Assembly: GCA_964619935.1 (NCBI GenBank) | Contig: CAZUGO010000003.1 | Location: 1 to 42,360 of the forward strand | Direction of reading: 5' to 3' | Source: CAZUGO01 sp964619935 | GTDB taxonomy: Bacteria; Planctomycetota; Phycisphaerae; UBA1845; CAIVHJ01 | Length of the DNA stretch: 42,360 nucleotides | The notes under the pieces: model-generated | The model's database searches: none | Told to the model about the DNA's origin: nothing | The model's input: only the letters and a program-made list of their open reading frames with translations | Shown: positions 7,408 through 15,546 of the stretch, one piece after another | Layout: every line of letters begins with the position of its first letter | Position numbering within the stretch: position 1 is the first letter of the stretch | Program-made: the position numbers and the translations under genes

Positions 7408-8408
7408 CAACCGGCGTTCCCTTCCGCGGAGAAGCGGCTCGCCAAGAGGTCGTTCAGCTTGTGAACCACAAAGCTGCGGGCGAAACGGATGGCATTGCGG
7501 ATGGCCCGGGCATCGCTGCTGCCGTGGCAGATGGTGGCCGCACCACGGACGCCCAGCAGTGGGGCGCCGCCGTATTCGGTGTAGTCGTGCCGCTTCCAGA
7601 CCTCCTTGACCACGGTGTCGAAGGTGTGTTTCAGGGCCGGTTCGGCCTGCACGATTTCCTTGCCCACGGTGGCGAAAATGCCTTTGGACAAGCTCTCGAA
7701 CAGCTTCAGGATGATGTTGCCGACGAACCCGTCGCACACGGCCACGTCGCAGGCCCCCTCAAAGAGGTCGCGGCCCTCGATGTTGCCGATGAAGTCGATG
7801 GACGGATCGGCGGTCAGCAGTTCGTTGGCCCGCTGGATGACGTCGGTGCCCTTGGCACTCTCCTCGCCGACCGACAACAATCCCACCCGCTGCCGCTCCA
7901 GACCCACGACCTGCTTGCCGTACAACTGGCCCATGATGGCATATTGATGCAGGTGGTGATGCTTGGGCTGAATGTTGGCGCCCACGTCGCACAGCACGAA
8001 CGGACCGTAGAACGAGGGGATGGTCACGGCGATCCCGGCACGGGCCACGCCGCGCAGGGTCCGCATCCGCAACTGGCAAGCGGCGGCACAGGCCCCGGTG
8101 TTGCCGGCGCTGATCACCGCATCGGCCGCCCCGCCGGCCGCCAACTCCACCATCCGCACCATCGAAGAGTCCTTCTTTTGGCGCAGGGCGTCCAGCGGGC
8201 TCTCACCCATCTCGATCACCTGGGTGGTGTGCACGATGGTGACGCGATCCGGGTAACCGCCGCACTGCTCGAGGTGCCGCCGGATGGATGGCTCATCGCC
8301 GACCAGCACAATCTCCACATCATCGTGCAGGCGCAGGGCTTCAACGGCACCGCCCACCACACTACCCGGAGCATGGTCCCCGCCCATGGCATCCAATGCG
8401 ATCCGCAT
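7407..8408 (-). CDS. plsX: Phosphate acyltransferase PlsX
   Basis: A 333-residue enzyme that converts acyl-ACP and phosphate into acyl-phosphate, the donor for PlsY in phosphatidic acid synthesis. It opens with the family signature RIALDAMGGDHAPGSVV (2-18), and has DAVISAGNTGA (about 100-110) and the late GFVGNIILK motif. It acts peripherally at the membrane. Its place between rpmF and fabH is the widely conserved order. Its stop is shared with the fabH start. Confidence 0.95.
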   Translation of the reverse strand: MRIALDAMGGDHAPGSVVGGAVEALRLHDDVEIVLVGDEPSIRRHLEQCGGYPDRVTIVHTTQVIEMGESPLDALRQKKDSSMVRMVELAAGGAADAVISAGNTGACAAACQLRMRTLRGVARAGIAVTIPSFYGPFVLCDVGANIQPKHHHLHQYAIMGQLYGKQVVGLERQRVGLLSVGEESAKGTDVIQRANELLTADPSIDFIGNIEGRDLFEGACDVAVCDGFVGNIILKLFESLSKGIFATVGKEIVQAEPALKHTFDTVVKEVWKRHDYTEYGGAPLLGVRGAATICHGSSDARAIRNAIRFARSFVVHKLNDLLASRFSAEGNAG

Positions 8409-8432
8409 CAGGAAGTGACTCCGTGTGATGAA

Positions 8433-8618
8433 TCAGGACTCGTCGGATTTCTGCCGGAGCTGGACTTTGGCGTTGACGAAGCCGCAGTTCTGGCATGCGG
8501 CGTGCGGCAGTTTGGCCCGCCCGCACATAGGACAGGCAATCGAATGTGCCGGTCGCAATGCATGATGCGCTCGGCGTGATCGGGTCCGCGTCTTCGACAT
8601 TTTCTTGACCGGTAACAT
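8433..8618 (-). CDS. rpmF: 50S ribosomal protein L32
   Basis: A 61-residue basic protein of the large ribosomal subunit. The N-terminus with KKMSKTRTRSRRAHHAL is the L32 signature (SKTR-x-R-RRAH), followed by a zinc-binding type CxxC...CxxC: Cys29, Cys32, Cys42 and Cys45. It is 24 bases upstream of plsX and is the first gene of the lipid cluster, as in many bacteria. Two longer antisense or out-of-frame reading frames cover the same DNA and are not genes. Confidence 0.93.
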   Translation of the reverse strand: MLPVKKMSKTRTRSRRAHHALRPAHSIACPMCGRAKLPHAACQNCGFVNAKVQLRQKSDES

Positions 8619-8752
8619 AACGGCCCCACATGCCTTTCAGCGGGCGCAGGTTCGCCAGGAAGCGCTTCCAACGCGACCCCGTGCCCCGGCCAACGACCCC
8701 ACCGCGGAGGGTCCACCGCGGACCCAGACCCCGAAATGCGGGCCAAAACATA

Positions 8753-8774
8753 AACCCAACAGAATAGGTGGGTT
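8753..8774 (-). terminator. Possible intrinsic terminator of alaS
   Basis: Read on the minus strand just after the alaS stop, arms AACCCA (8774-8769) and TGGGTT (8758-8753) enclose a 10-base loop and are followed by TATGTTTT. The 6-bp stem is short for an intrinsic terminator, but the T-rich tail and position fit. rpmF begins about 135 bases further on. Confidence 0.4.
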
Positions 8775-8785
8775 CTCAGCAGCCG

Positions 8786-11596
8786 TCAAGCGGGCGGAGG
8801 CGGGTCGAGCCGCCGGCGGATCCACGCACGCGCTTCTTGCAGTGCCTGAGGCAAGCCTTGGGGGTTCTTGCCGCCGGCCTGGGCCAGTTGCGGCTTCCCG
8901 CCACCCCCGCCGCCCACCGCCGGAGCAACCGCTTGGATCAAGTCACCGGCGCGCAGCCCCCGGGCCACCAAGTCGTCGGTCATCGCCGCAAACAGCAGGA
9001 CCTTGGACTCGGCGGCACAACCGAGCATGATCGCGGCACTGCCCGCCTCGCGGCGCAGGTAATCCAAGGCCTCGCGAACCTGCTCCGGACCGGCGGCCGG
9101 GACCTCCCCGACGATGACTCGGGTGCCGCCGCAGTCCTCGGCTGCGGCCAACAGGGCCGCGGCGGCACTGCGCACGTCGCGACCGCCGGCTTGCGCCTGG
9201 GCTTTGTCGAACCGCCGGGCCCGGGCTTGCAACTCCGCCAGCCGCTCGCGAACCGCCATGCGAACCAGGTAGCTGCACTCCGAAGTCGCCACCCGGCGGG
9301 TCAACTCGGGCAGTTGGGTGGCCAGGGTGTCGTCCGGAAGATCGGCCAATGCCGTACACGCCTGCAGCAGTTCGGCGTCGGTCCGGGCACAGGCCTCGGC
9401 CCGCTCACCGGTGACCGCGGTCAGCCGGCGGATGCCCTTGGCGACACCGGTCTCCTCTACGATCCGAAACCCAGCGGCCTCGGCGCTGCGACCCAGGTGA
9501 GTGCCGCCGCAAAACTCCACCGAGAAGTCCAGCCAGGTGGCGTTGTCAGGATCCCGGCGGAGGGCGTCGATGGGCGCGCCCACGGATACCACCCGCACCG
9601 GATCGGGATATTTCTCACCAAAGACGGCACGCACCGACCGCATGCGCTTGGCTTCGGCGAGCGGCACCCAATCGATGTATACGGGCTGGTCGCCGCTGAT
9701 CTGGTCGCACACCCGGCGCTCGATCTCCTGCAGCTCGGCCACCGTGACCGGCTTGGGGTGCGAGAAGTCAAAGCGGGTCTTGTCGGCATCCACCAGCGAG
9801 CCCTTCTGCTCGACGTGATCACCCAGCACCCGGCGCAGCGCCCAATTGAGCATGTGGGTGGCGGTGTGGTTCTTCATGATCGCCCGCCGAGACCCATCGA
9901 CCTCCAGGGTGCACTCCTGGCCGGCGCGCACCTCGCCTTCGACCACCCGACCCCGATGGATGATGTGGTGGCCGTGCCGCTGGACGGCATCGATCTCCAC
10001 GGTGCCGCTGGCGGTCCGCAGCCGGCCGGTGTCGGACACCTGGCCGCCCTGCTCGGCGTAGAAGCAGGTGCGGGCGGTGGTCAGCAGCACGCGGTCGGTG
10101 CCCTCCGCCAGAACACAGGCGCCGATGGTCGACGAACACGTCAAGGCCGGATCGTACTTGGGGGCGTCGTCACACGGTCCGGCCTGTTCCAACTGTGCCG
10201 GGTCCAGGGCCGCCGACCATTCCCCGGCCGAGCCGGCCGCCCCGCGGGCACGCTCCCGAGCCTCGTCCATCAAGCGTTCGTACTCACCCAGGTCGACCTT
10301 GAGATCGCGCTCCTCGGCCATCAGCATGGTCAGATCGATCGCAAAACCGTAGGTGTCGTGCAGGCGAAAGGCCGACTCCCCGCTGATCTTGCCGCGGCCG
10401 TGGGTGGACGCATGAACGGCGGCATCTTCGAACAATCGGATGCCGCGCTCGTAGGTCTTCCCGAAGGAATCCTCCTCGTCGCGAATGATGTCGATGACCT
10501 GGTTCGGGTTGCGACCCAACTCAGGGAAGGCCTCGCCCATGTGATCCACCAGGCCCGGAACCAGGCGGTGCAGAAACGGCCGGGTGGTTCCCAGGTATTG
10601 CCGGCCGTAGCGCACGGCCCGCCGCAAGATGCGCCGCAGCACGTAGCCACGACCCTCGTTGCCGAGGGTGGCCCGATCGCTGATGGCAAACACCAGGCAG
10701 CGGAGGTGGTCGGCAATCACCCGATACGCCACGTCGACCAGGATCCGGGCGTCGGGACGGCCGCCGCTCTCCAGCCGGCCGGAATACGCCGGCGCTCCGG
10801 TCACCGCCCGAATGTCTTCGAAGATGGGCTGGAAGATGTCGGTGTCGTAATTGCTGGTCCGTCCTTGCAGGATGGCGGTGATCCGCTCGAAGCCCATCCC
10901 GGTGTCGACGTGGCGGTCCGGCAGCGGGCGCAGCATCCCGGACGCATCGCGATTGAACTGGATGAACACCAGGTTCCAGATCTCGATGACCCGCGGATCG
11001 CCGGCGTTGACCAGGGCCCGCCCCGACCCGTCGGCGGTCAGGTCGACGTGGATCTCGCTGCATGGACCGCACGGCCCGGTGTCGCCCATCTCCCAGAAAT
11101 TGTCCTTCTTGCCGCAGGTGTGGATCTGCCGCGGGTCGATGTCGGTGACCTGTCGCCACCGGGCGGCGGCCTCGGTGTCGGGCTCCAGACCCTGGTCGGG
11201 GTCGCCCCCGAACACGGTGGCGTGCAGCCGCGACTTGTCCAGCTTCCAGCGCTCCGTGAGCAACTCCCAGGCCCAGGCGATGGCCTGTTCCTTGAAGTAG
11301 TCGCCGAAGGACCAGTTGCCCAACATCTCGAAGAAGGTATGGTGATAGGTGTCGTGGCCGACGTCGTCCAGGTCGTTGTGCTTGCCGCCCGCCCGGATGC
11401 ACTTCTGGGTGTTGACCGCCCGGACGTAATCCCGCCGGCCGGTCCCTAGAAAGACGTCCTTGAACTGGTTCATACCGGCGTTGGTAAAAAGCAGCGTGGG
11501 ATCGTTGTACGGCACCACCGGCGCCGAGGGCACAAAGGCATGGTCCTTCTCGCGAAAGAAGTCGATGAACTGGCGACGGACCTCAGACGAATTCAT
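8786..11596 (-). CDS. alaS: Alanine--tRNA ligase
   Basis: A 936-residue class II synthetase. The aminoacylation core occupies the first 450 or so residues. The editing domain has its zinc ligands His577 and His581 (NHTATHMLNWAL) plus Cys696 and His700 (EFCGGTHLG). The C-Ala/DHHA1 region ends with the glycine-rich AVGGGGGGKPQLAQAGGKN near the C-terminus. Reading is open for 94 codons upstream, but MNSSEVRRQFIDFFREKDH at 11596 is the standard AlaRS start, and the DNA above it holds a good promoter and a structured leader. A long antisense reading frame (8768-11449) is a GC-rich shadow. Confidence 0.97.
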   Translation of the reverse strand: MNSSEVRRQFIDFFREKDHAFVPSAPVVPYNDPTLLFTNAGMNQFKDVFLGTGRRDYVRAVNTQKCIRAGGKHNDLDDVGHDTYHHTFFEMLGNWSFGDYFKEQAIAWAWELLTERWKLDKSRLHATVFGGDPDQGLEPDTEAAARWRQVTDIDPRQIHTCGKKDNFWEMGDTGPCGPCSEIHVDLTADGSGRALVNAGDPRVIEIWNLVFIQFNRDASGMLRPLPDRHVDTGMGFERITAILQGRTSNYDTDIFQPIFEDIRAVTGAPAYSGRLESGGRPDARILVDVAYRVIADHLRCLVFAISDRATLGNEGRGYVLRRILRRAVRYGRQYLGTTRPFLHRLVPGLVDHMGEAFPELGRNPNQVIDIIRDEEDSFGKTYERGIRLFEDAAVHASTHGRGKISGESAFRLHDTYGFAIDLTMLMAEERDLKVDLGEYERLMDEARERARGAAGSAGEWSAALDPAQLEQAGPCDDAPKYDPALTCSSTIGACVLAEGTDRVLLTTARTCFYAEQGGQVSDTGRLRTASGTVEIDAVQRHGHHIIHRGRVVEGEVRAGQECTLEVDGSRRAIMKNHTATHMLNWALRRVLGDHVEQKGSLVDADKTRFDFSHPKPVTVAELQEIERRVCDQISGDQPVYIDWVPLAEAKRMRSVRAVFGEKYPDPVRVVSVGAPIDALRRDPDNATWLDFSVEFCGGTHLGRSAEAAGFRIVEETGVAKGIRRLTAVTGERAEACARTDAELLQACTALADLPDDTLATQLPELTRRVATSECSYLVRMAVRERLAELQARARRFDKAQAQAGGRDVRSAAAALLAAAEDCGGTRVIVGEVPAAGPEQVREALDYLRREAGSAAIMLGCAAESKVLLFAAMTDDLVARGLRAGDLIQAVAPAVGGGGGGKPQLAQAGGKNPQGLPQALQEARAWIRRRLDPPPPA

Positions 11597-11605
11597 GGAG
11601 CACCC

Positions 11606-11645
11606 GGGCCGGCGATCGTGCAGCAGGTCCGCGACCTGCCGGCCC
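11606..11645 (-). promoter_or_regulatory. Strong hairpin in the alaS mRNA leader
   Basis: GGGCCGGC (11606-11613) pairs with GCCGGCCC (11638-11645), and inside it CAGGTC (11624-11629) pairs with GACCTG (11633-11638); the two stems share one base. The nested structure lies between the predicted transcript start (about 11659) and the alaS ATG at 11596. E. coli AlaRS represses its own gene by binding a palindrome at its promoter, so a regulatory role is possible, but nothing here proves it. Confidence 0.4.
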
Positions 11646-11665
11646 GCACACGACGGGCTCGCCGC

Positions 11666-11695
11666 AGTATAACGGACCCGCCGCACCTTTGTCAG
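11666..11695 (-). promoter_or_regulatory. Sigma-70-like promoter of alaS
   Basis: On the minus strand CTGACA (11695-11690), an 18-base spacer and TATACT (11671-11666) match the -35 and -10 consensus at 5 of 6 positions each. The expected start is near 11659, giving a leader of about 63 bases. Confidence 0.55.
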
Positions 11696-11874
11696 GAACC
11701 CCGGGCAACCCAGCACCACCGCCTGCGAGCGATCTCCGACTTGTCGTTGCACCCGGCTGCGGCTGAGTTGGGGTGGCTGGGCGGTTGACCTGGGTGGCGT
11801 GCGCCGGAGGTGACGGCACGCGGGCGGCTCCATCCCGGTGCGCCGTCCATCGACCCACCGGCACCGCCGGTGAT

Positions 11875-12963
11875 TCAATCGCCGGCGCCGGCCAAACGGC
11901 GGTCGTCGCGCTGCCCGATGGTGGCGTTGACCACCAATTGACGATCACGACGCTGCACCACCAGCGGCACCTGCTCACCGACCGGGCTGGATCCCACCAG
12001 CCGAATCAGGTGATCGACATCACGGATCGACTCGGAGGCGAACTTCAGAATCAGATCGTCGGGTCGGATGCCGGCCTGCTCCGCCGGCGTCTGGGCGTCC
12101 ACCCGGGTGACCACCACGCCGAAGGGATCCTGTACGCCGTAGCGGCGGCGGGTGCGGTCGTCCGGATCTCTGATTTTGACCCCCAGAAACCCGTACTGCA
12201 CCGTCTGACCGAGCGACAGGGTCGTGATGATGCGCTTGGTCCGGGCGCTCAGCGGAATGGCATAGCCCAGACCTTCGGCCGACCCGCCGCGGGTCTCGAT
12301 GGCGGTATTGATGCCGATCAGCCGACCGTGGATGTCGAACAACGGCCCGCCGCTGTTCCCGGGTTTGATGTCGGCGGTGGTCTGGATCAGGTTGCCATAG
12401 TATTTGCGTCCGCCGTCCTCCAGGCCGTGGAGACTCTTGCCCAAGGCACTGACGATCCCATAAGACAGGCTCAGGTTACCGTCCTTCCCGGTGCCGAAGG
12501 GGTTGCCCATGGCCAAGGCAAACTGACCGACGCTGGTCTGGGCGAGGTCGCCCATGACGACAGGCGCCAGGTTGGCGGCGGCAATCCGCAGGACCGCCAG
12601 GTCGCTGCGTTCGTCGCGGGCTACAACGACGGCCTCGTAACGGCGGCCGGTGTTCAAGGTCACCACCACCCGATCGGCGAAGCGGACCACATGGTCATTG
12701 GTCAGAATCAGCCCGTCGCGATCCAGGACCACGCCGCTGCCGACCATCGGCACACCGTCCTGGCCTTGGGAAGGGTCGCCGTCCTGCTCGGTTTCGAGCG
12801 CCACCACCGACGGACTGACCTGGCGGGCCAGCTTGATGAACGCGTTCTCGATGGCCTCAAGGTCGGCCACGCCGGTCTCGCCGTGCAAGGTGGCCAGTGG
12901 CGTCAGACCGGCCATACACCAAACGGCGACGACTGCAGCGGTCAGTGCGCTTCTTGTCCCCAT
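11875..12963 (-). CDS. HtrA/DegP-like periplasmic serine protease with one PDZ domain
   Basis: A 362-residue exported protein. Residues 1-28 form a signal peptide. The trypsin-like domain (about 45-240) has the catalytic His91 (LTNDHVV), Asp121 (ERSDLAVLRI) and Ser204 (KPGNSGGPLFD), so it should be active. A single PDZ domain covers about 265-350 (PAEQAGIRPDDLILKF). Such proteases degrade or refold damaged envelope proteins. One PDZ rather than two places it nearer DegS or HhoA types than DegP. The start at 12963 is preferred over 12996 because GGAGAAG lies 5 bases before this ATG and the signal peptide begins there. It lies 278 bases upstream of alaS, which has its own promoter. Confidence 0.93.
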   Translation of the reverse strand: MGTRSALTAAVVAVWCMAGLTPLATLHGETGVADLEAIENAFIKLARQVSPSVVALETEQDGDPSQGQDGVPMVGSGVVLDRDGLILTNDHVVRFADRVVVTLNTGRRYEAVVVARDERSDLAVLRIAAANLAPVVMGDLAQTSVGQFALAMGNPFGTGKDGNLSLSYGIVSALGKSLHGLEDGGRKYYGNLIQTTADIKPGNSGGPLFDIHGRLIGINTAIETRGGSAEGLGYAIPLSARTKRIITTLSLGQTVQYGFLGVKIRDPDDRTRRRYGVQDPFGVVVTRVDAQTPAEQAGIRPDDLILKFASESIRDVDHLIRLVGSSPVGEQVPLVVQRRDRQLVVNATIGQRDDRRLAGAGD

Positions 12964-13037
12964 GAATGCTTCTCCGTCCGAATTGACTCTGCTCAAGTCC
13001 GCGGACCCGCGGTCGCCGCCGGAAGCCTGTGATTCGG

Positions 13038-13043
13038 ATTATA
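13038..13043 (-). promoter_or_regulatory. Candidate -10 element of the htrA-like gene
   Basis: On the minus strand TATAAT (13043-13038) is a perfect -10 hexamer, 75 bases before the ATG at 12963. No good -35 hexamer stands at 16-18 bases, so this is a partial promoter call. The element is within a short palindrome, CGGAT-TAT-ATCCG. Confidence 0.35.
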
Positions 13044-13100
13044 TCCGCCCGGCAGGGCCCGACTCCACCCTCTACCCCAGAACCTTGCCGAAAATCGGGG

Positions 13101-13167
13101 CGGTGTCAAGCCGTGGCAGTCCGACCGAAATATTTGGGCCGGGACACCCGAAAATTAAGTGACACCG
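13101..13167. repeat. 8-bp inverted repeat upstream of lepB
   Basis: CGGTGTCA (13101-13108) and TGACACCG (13160-13167) are perfect inverted copies separated by 51 bases. The context AAAATCGGGGCGGTGTCA and AAGTGACACCGATT recalls the GGTGTCAC-type intergenic repeats often seen near REP-associated transposases. The second copy ends 25 bases before the lepB ATG, so a regulatory site is an alternative. Confidence 0.35.
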
Positions 13168-13192
13168 ATTCTTCAACCAGGAGGTACCGCCC

Positions 13193-13888
13193 ATGGAGTC
13201 ACCCCGACCCTCACAACTACGGACGTTCTGGCGGCAATGGCTGCAGCCAGTGGCAATGACAGCGGTGGTTCTGTTCTCGGTGCGGAGTTCGTTGGCAGAC
13301 TGGTATGTGGTTCCAACCGGCTCGATGAAGCCCACCATCGTGGAGGGCGACCGCATCTGGACCAACAAGATGGCCTACGACTTGCGGATGCCGTTCGTCG
13401 GCTGGCGCCTGGTGCACCGGGCCGACCCGCGACCGGCGGAAATCGTGGTGTTTACGGCACCCAACGGGACTCGGATGGTCAAGCGGGTCATCGGCATCCC
13501 CGGCGACACCGTGGAGCTGCGACGCAACCGCGTGCTGGTCAACGGCCGGGCTCTGGCCTACGGCCCGGCCGACGCCGACATTCTGGCTGGTCTGGACCCG
13601 CCGGCCGGGCGGCAGCACCACTTGGCGATGGAGACTCTGGGCGGCCGCTGGCACGCCCTGATGGTCACCCCCGGCATTGCCGCCCCGCGAGACTACGGGC
13701 CGGTCGTCGTCCCGCCCGACCATTATTTCGTCATGGGCGACAATCGCGACGGCAGCGTCGATTCCAGGTCGTTCGGCTTCGTTCCCCGGGCGGACATCAT
13801 CGGACGAACCTCGCGGGTGGTGCTGTCGCTGGACGCGGCACGTTACTTCCGGCCGCGCTTTGAACGGACCCTTCGGGAACTGCCGTGA
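13193..13888 (+). CDS. lepB: Signal peptidase I
   Basis: A 231-residue membrane protease of family S26 that cleaves signal peptides on the outer face of the membrane. A membrane segment at about 17-36 precedes the catalytic Ser44 in VVPTGSMKPTI; the general base is Lys97 in GTRMVKRVIGIPGD. The C-terminal box FVMGDNRDGSVDSRSFGFV is complete. AGGAGG stands 8 bases before the ATG, one of the best SD sites in the window. It is divergent from the htrA-like gene; both serve the envelope. Confidence 0.95.
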   Translation: MESPRPSQLRTFWRQWLQPVAMTAVVLFSVRSSLADWYVVPTGSMKPTIVEGDRIWTNKMAYDLRMPFVGWRLVHRADPRPAEIVVFTAPNGTRMVKRVIGIPGDTVELRRNRVLVNGRALAYGPADADILAGLDPPAGRQHHLAMETLGGRWHALMVTPGIAAPRDYGPVVVPPDHYFVMGDNRDGSVDSRSFGFVPRADIIGRTSRVVLSLDAARYFRPRFERTLRELP

Positions 13889-14031
13889 CCGCGAGCCCCA
13901 CGAGGTCGCTGCAATTGGCGCTCGCCGCAGCACTGTGGCTGCGGCCGGTCTGGGCATGCCAGCCCTGGGTGTCGGCCGGCATCCAAGCTCAGTGCAAAAA
14001 GCGCCGGCCCCCCAAGAAGCCGATCGGATGA
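13885..14031 (+). CDS. Possible 48-residue secreted small protein
   Basis: A GTG at 13885 overlaps the lepB stop (GTGA). The frame codes for 48 residues with a signal-peptide-like core (LQLALAAALWLRPVWA) followed by Cys and a short Lys/Arg/Pro-rich tail. It runs convergently into the last 43 bases of solA. The stop-start overlap and the hydrophobic core are suggestive, but no homology is recognised and chance is possible in GC-rich DNA. Confidence 0.25.
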   Translation: MTASPTRSLQLALAAALWLRPVWACQPWVSAGIQAQCKKRRPPKKPIG

Positions 14032-15116
14032 TCCGTGCGGCCCTCGATGGCCAGGTCGGTCAGGGCCGCCCCCACCAGCGGCGCGAACTTGAAGCCATGG
14101 CCGCTGAAACCGGCCGCAAAGTGCACGTTGGCATGGTGCGGGTGGCGATCGATGATGAAGTGCTCGTCAGGGGTCATGGTGTACAGGCACACGGCATGCT
14201 CGCGCAGCACCCCGGTCCAGTCGGTCAGGTGGCCGGCGGCAAAGGTTTCGAACGGGCGGCGATCGGGATCATGCAGCCTGCGATCAACGGCCGCGGGATC
14301 ACCCACGACGGCGCCCCCGCTGTGCTCACCGACCTTCATGCCGCGGCGGTCGAACACAGGGAACCCATAGAAAAAGCCCTGCGGCAGGTCGTACGCAAAC
14401 ATCGGACAGCCCCCATCGGCGTGGTAGGCAGCGCCGACCTCGTACCACAACAGCACTTTGCGGCGCACCACCAGGGGCAGGGCGAGATCTTCGAGGAGCG
14501 CGACGTTCCACGCGCCGCCGCAGATCACCAGCCCGGCGGCGTGGTAGCGCTCGCTGGCGGTGTGCACGGTGATCCCTTGAGCGTCGGCCTCCCACCGTTT
14601 GACCGATTGACCCTCGAGCACCCCGGCACCACAGCGCTTCGCCAGAGTCACATGGGCCGACACGGCCGCCTCCACCTGCAGGCAGCCGGCCCGCGAATCG
14701 AGCATCGCCAGCAGTCCAGGTCCGCCGGCAAAGCCGGAAAGCCCGGCCGCGCCGGATCGCAGATCCACGTCGTGCAGCGGAAAGCCGTGGACTGCGGCTG
14801 CCCGGCGAACGCCCTGAACCAGCGGCCCGCCGGCCGCACCCACCAGCAACAGCCCGGTGCGGCGCACCAGCGGCGTGCCGGTGTCTGCCTCCAAGGCCCG
14901 CCAGGCATCGTACGACCAGCGTACCAGGGGCACGTAATCGGGATGCTCGAAGTACGATTCACGAATGATCCGAGTTTGCCCGTGCGAACTGCCACGATCG
15001 TGGCCGATGGCGAATTGCTCGATGCCCAGCGCCCGCCGGCCGCGCCGGGCCAGGTGGTAGAGCACCGCACTGCCCATCCCGCCGATACCGATCACGATGA
15101 CGTCATAGGATCGCAT
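13989..15116 (-). CDS. solA: Sarcosine oxidase / N-methyl-amino-acid oxidase (SolA/MSOX family)
   Basis: A 375-residue flavoprotein of the DAO family that oxidises N-methyl amino acids with oxygen, releasing formaldehyde and hydrogen peroxide. The FAD-binding GxGGxGS motif is at 9-16. Cys310 in CLYTMTPDEHFIID is the residue covalently joined to FAD in monomeric sarcosine oxidase. Lys261 and His264 (MKVGEH) match the oxygen-activating lysine and active-site histidine. FAAGFSGHGFKFAP near the end is typical. The ATG at 15116 begins the flavin-binding strand; six extra codons are open upstream. Substrate (sarcosine or N-methyltryptophan) cannot be settled by eye. Confidence 0.9.
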   Translation of the reverse strand: MRSYDVIVIGIGGMGSAVLYHLARRGRRALGIEQFAIGHDRGSSHGQTRIIRESYFEHPDYVPLVRWSYDAWRALEADTGTPLVRRTGLLLVGAAGGPLVQGVRRAAAVHGFPLHDVDLRSGAAGLSGFAGGPGLLAMLDSRAGCLQVEAAVSAHVTLAKRCGAGVLEGQSVKRWEADAQGITVHTASERYHAAGLVICGGAWNVALLEDLALPLVVRRKVLLWYEVGAAYHADGGCPMFAYDLPQGFFYGFPVFDRRGMKVGEHSGGAVVGDPAAVDRRLHDPDRRPFETFAAGHLTDWTGVLREHAVCLYTMTPDEHFIIDRHPHHANVHFAAGFSGHGFKFAPLVGAALTDLAIEGRTDHPIGFLGGRRFLH

Positions 15117-15147
15117 CGCAGCCCACCCTCGCAAGGGGTCGGTCCGC

Positions 15148-15399
15148 TCAAGCCAGAAACTTCCAGCCGCATTCCGGACAGCGGCCAGTGGTATTGGCGG
15201 TCAGGCTGTAGCCGCAGTCGCGGCACTCGGTGGGCGCGCCCCAATACCATACCACCACAATGCCGTCGCCCTGATCACAGGAATGGGAGATCGAGATTAG
15301 CCGCTCGGGCCCGATCTCCGTGGCGAAGTCGCTGGCCTGATTGAACAACGCTTCCCAGGTCTTGAAGGTCGCTCGAAAGACTTTTCGCTCGACACGCAT
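15148..15399 (-). CDS. Small protein with C-terminal zinc ribbon
   Basis: An 83-residue protein of unknown function. Residues 1-58 form a mixed alpha/beta region (VERKVFRATFKTWEALFNQA). The C-terminus carries CRDCGYSLTANTTGRCPECG, a CxxC...CxxC zinc ribbon very common in planctomycete proteins. The ATG at 15399 is chosen because GGGGGAG lies 5 bases upstream; the longer frame to 15483 is low-complexity. It is 31 bases upstream of solA on the same strand and may be cotranscribed with it. Confidence 0.75.
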   Translation of the reverse strand: MRVERKVFRATFKTWEALFNQASDFATEIGPERLISISHSCDQGDGIVVVWYWGAPTECRDCGYSLTANTTGRCPECGWKFLA

Positions 15400-15510
15400 C
15401 GCTGCTCCCCCGGACCCGTCCGGTCCCCATCCGACCCCGCAAACGTGAACCCTGCCGCCCGCAACAACCGCGGGCGGTGGCACCCGCTTCGAATTGCGAC
15501 GGAACCACGC

Positions 15511-15538
15511 TTCAGTTTTCCCGGGGCGTCATTATACT
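15511..15538 (+). promoter_or_regulatory. Candidate glnS promoter giving a leaderless mRNA
   Basis: TATACT (15533-15538) is a good -10 element; a weak TTCAGT (15511-15516) stands 16 bases before it. The expected start about 7 bases after the -10 falls at 15545-15547, on the glnS ATG itself, so the transcript would lack a leader. Confidence 0.4.
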
Positions 15539-15546
15539 GGATGCCC

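Noticed and set aside
5677..8579. Long plus-strand frames opposite fabD, fabH and plsX
   Set aside because: The minus strand carries complete enzymes with active-site motifs; the antisense frames have none.
8768..11449. 893-codon open frame on the plus strand opposite alaS
   Set aside because: It lies wholly antisense to a clear AlaRS, has low-complexity Gly/Arg/His/Pro composition and no domain; it is a product of high GC at third positions.
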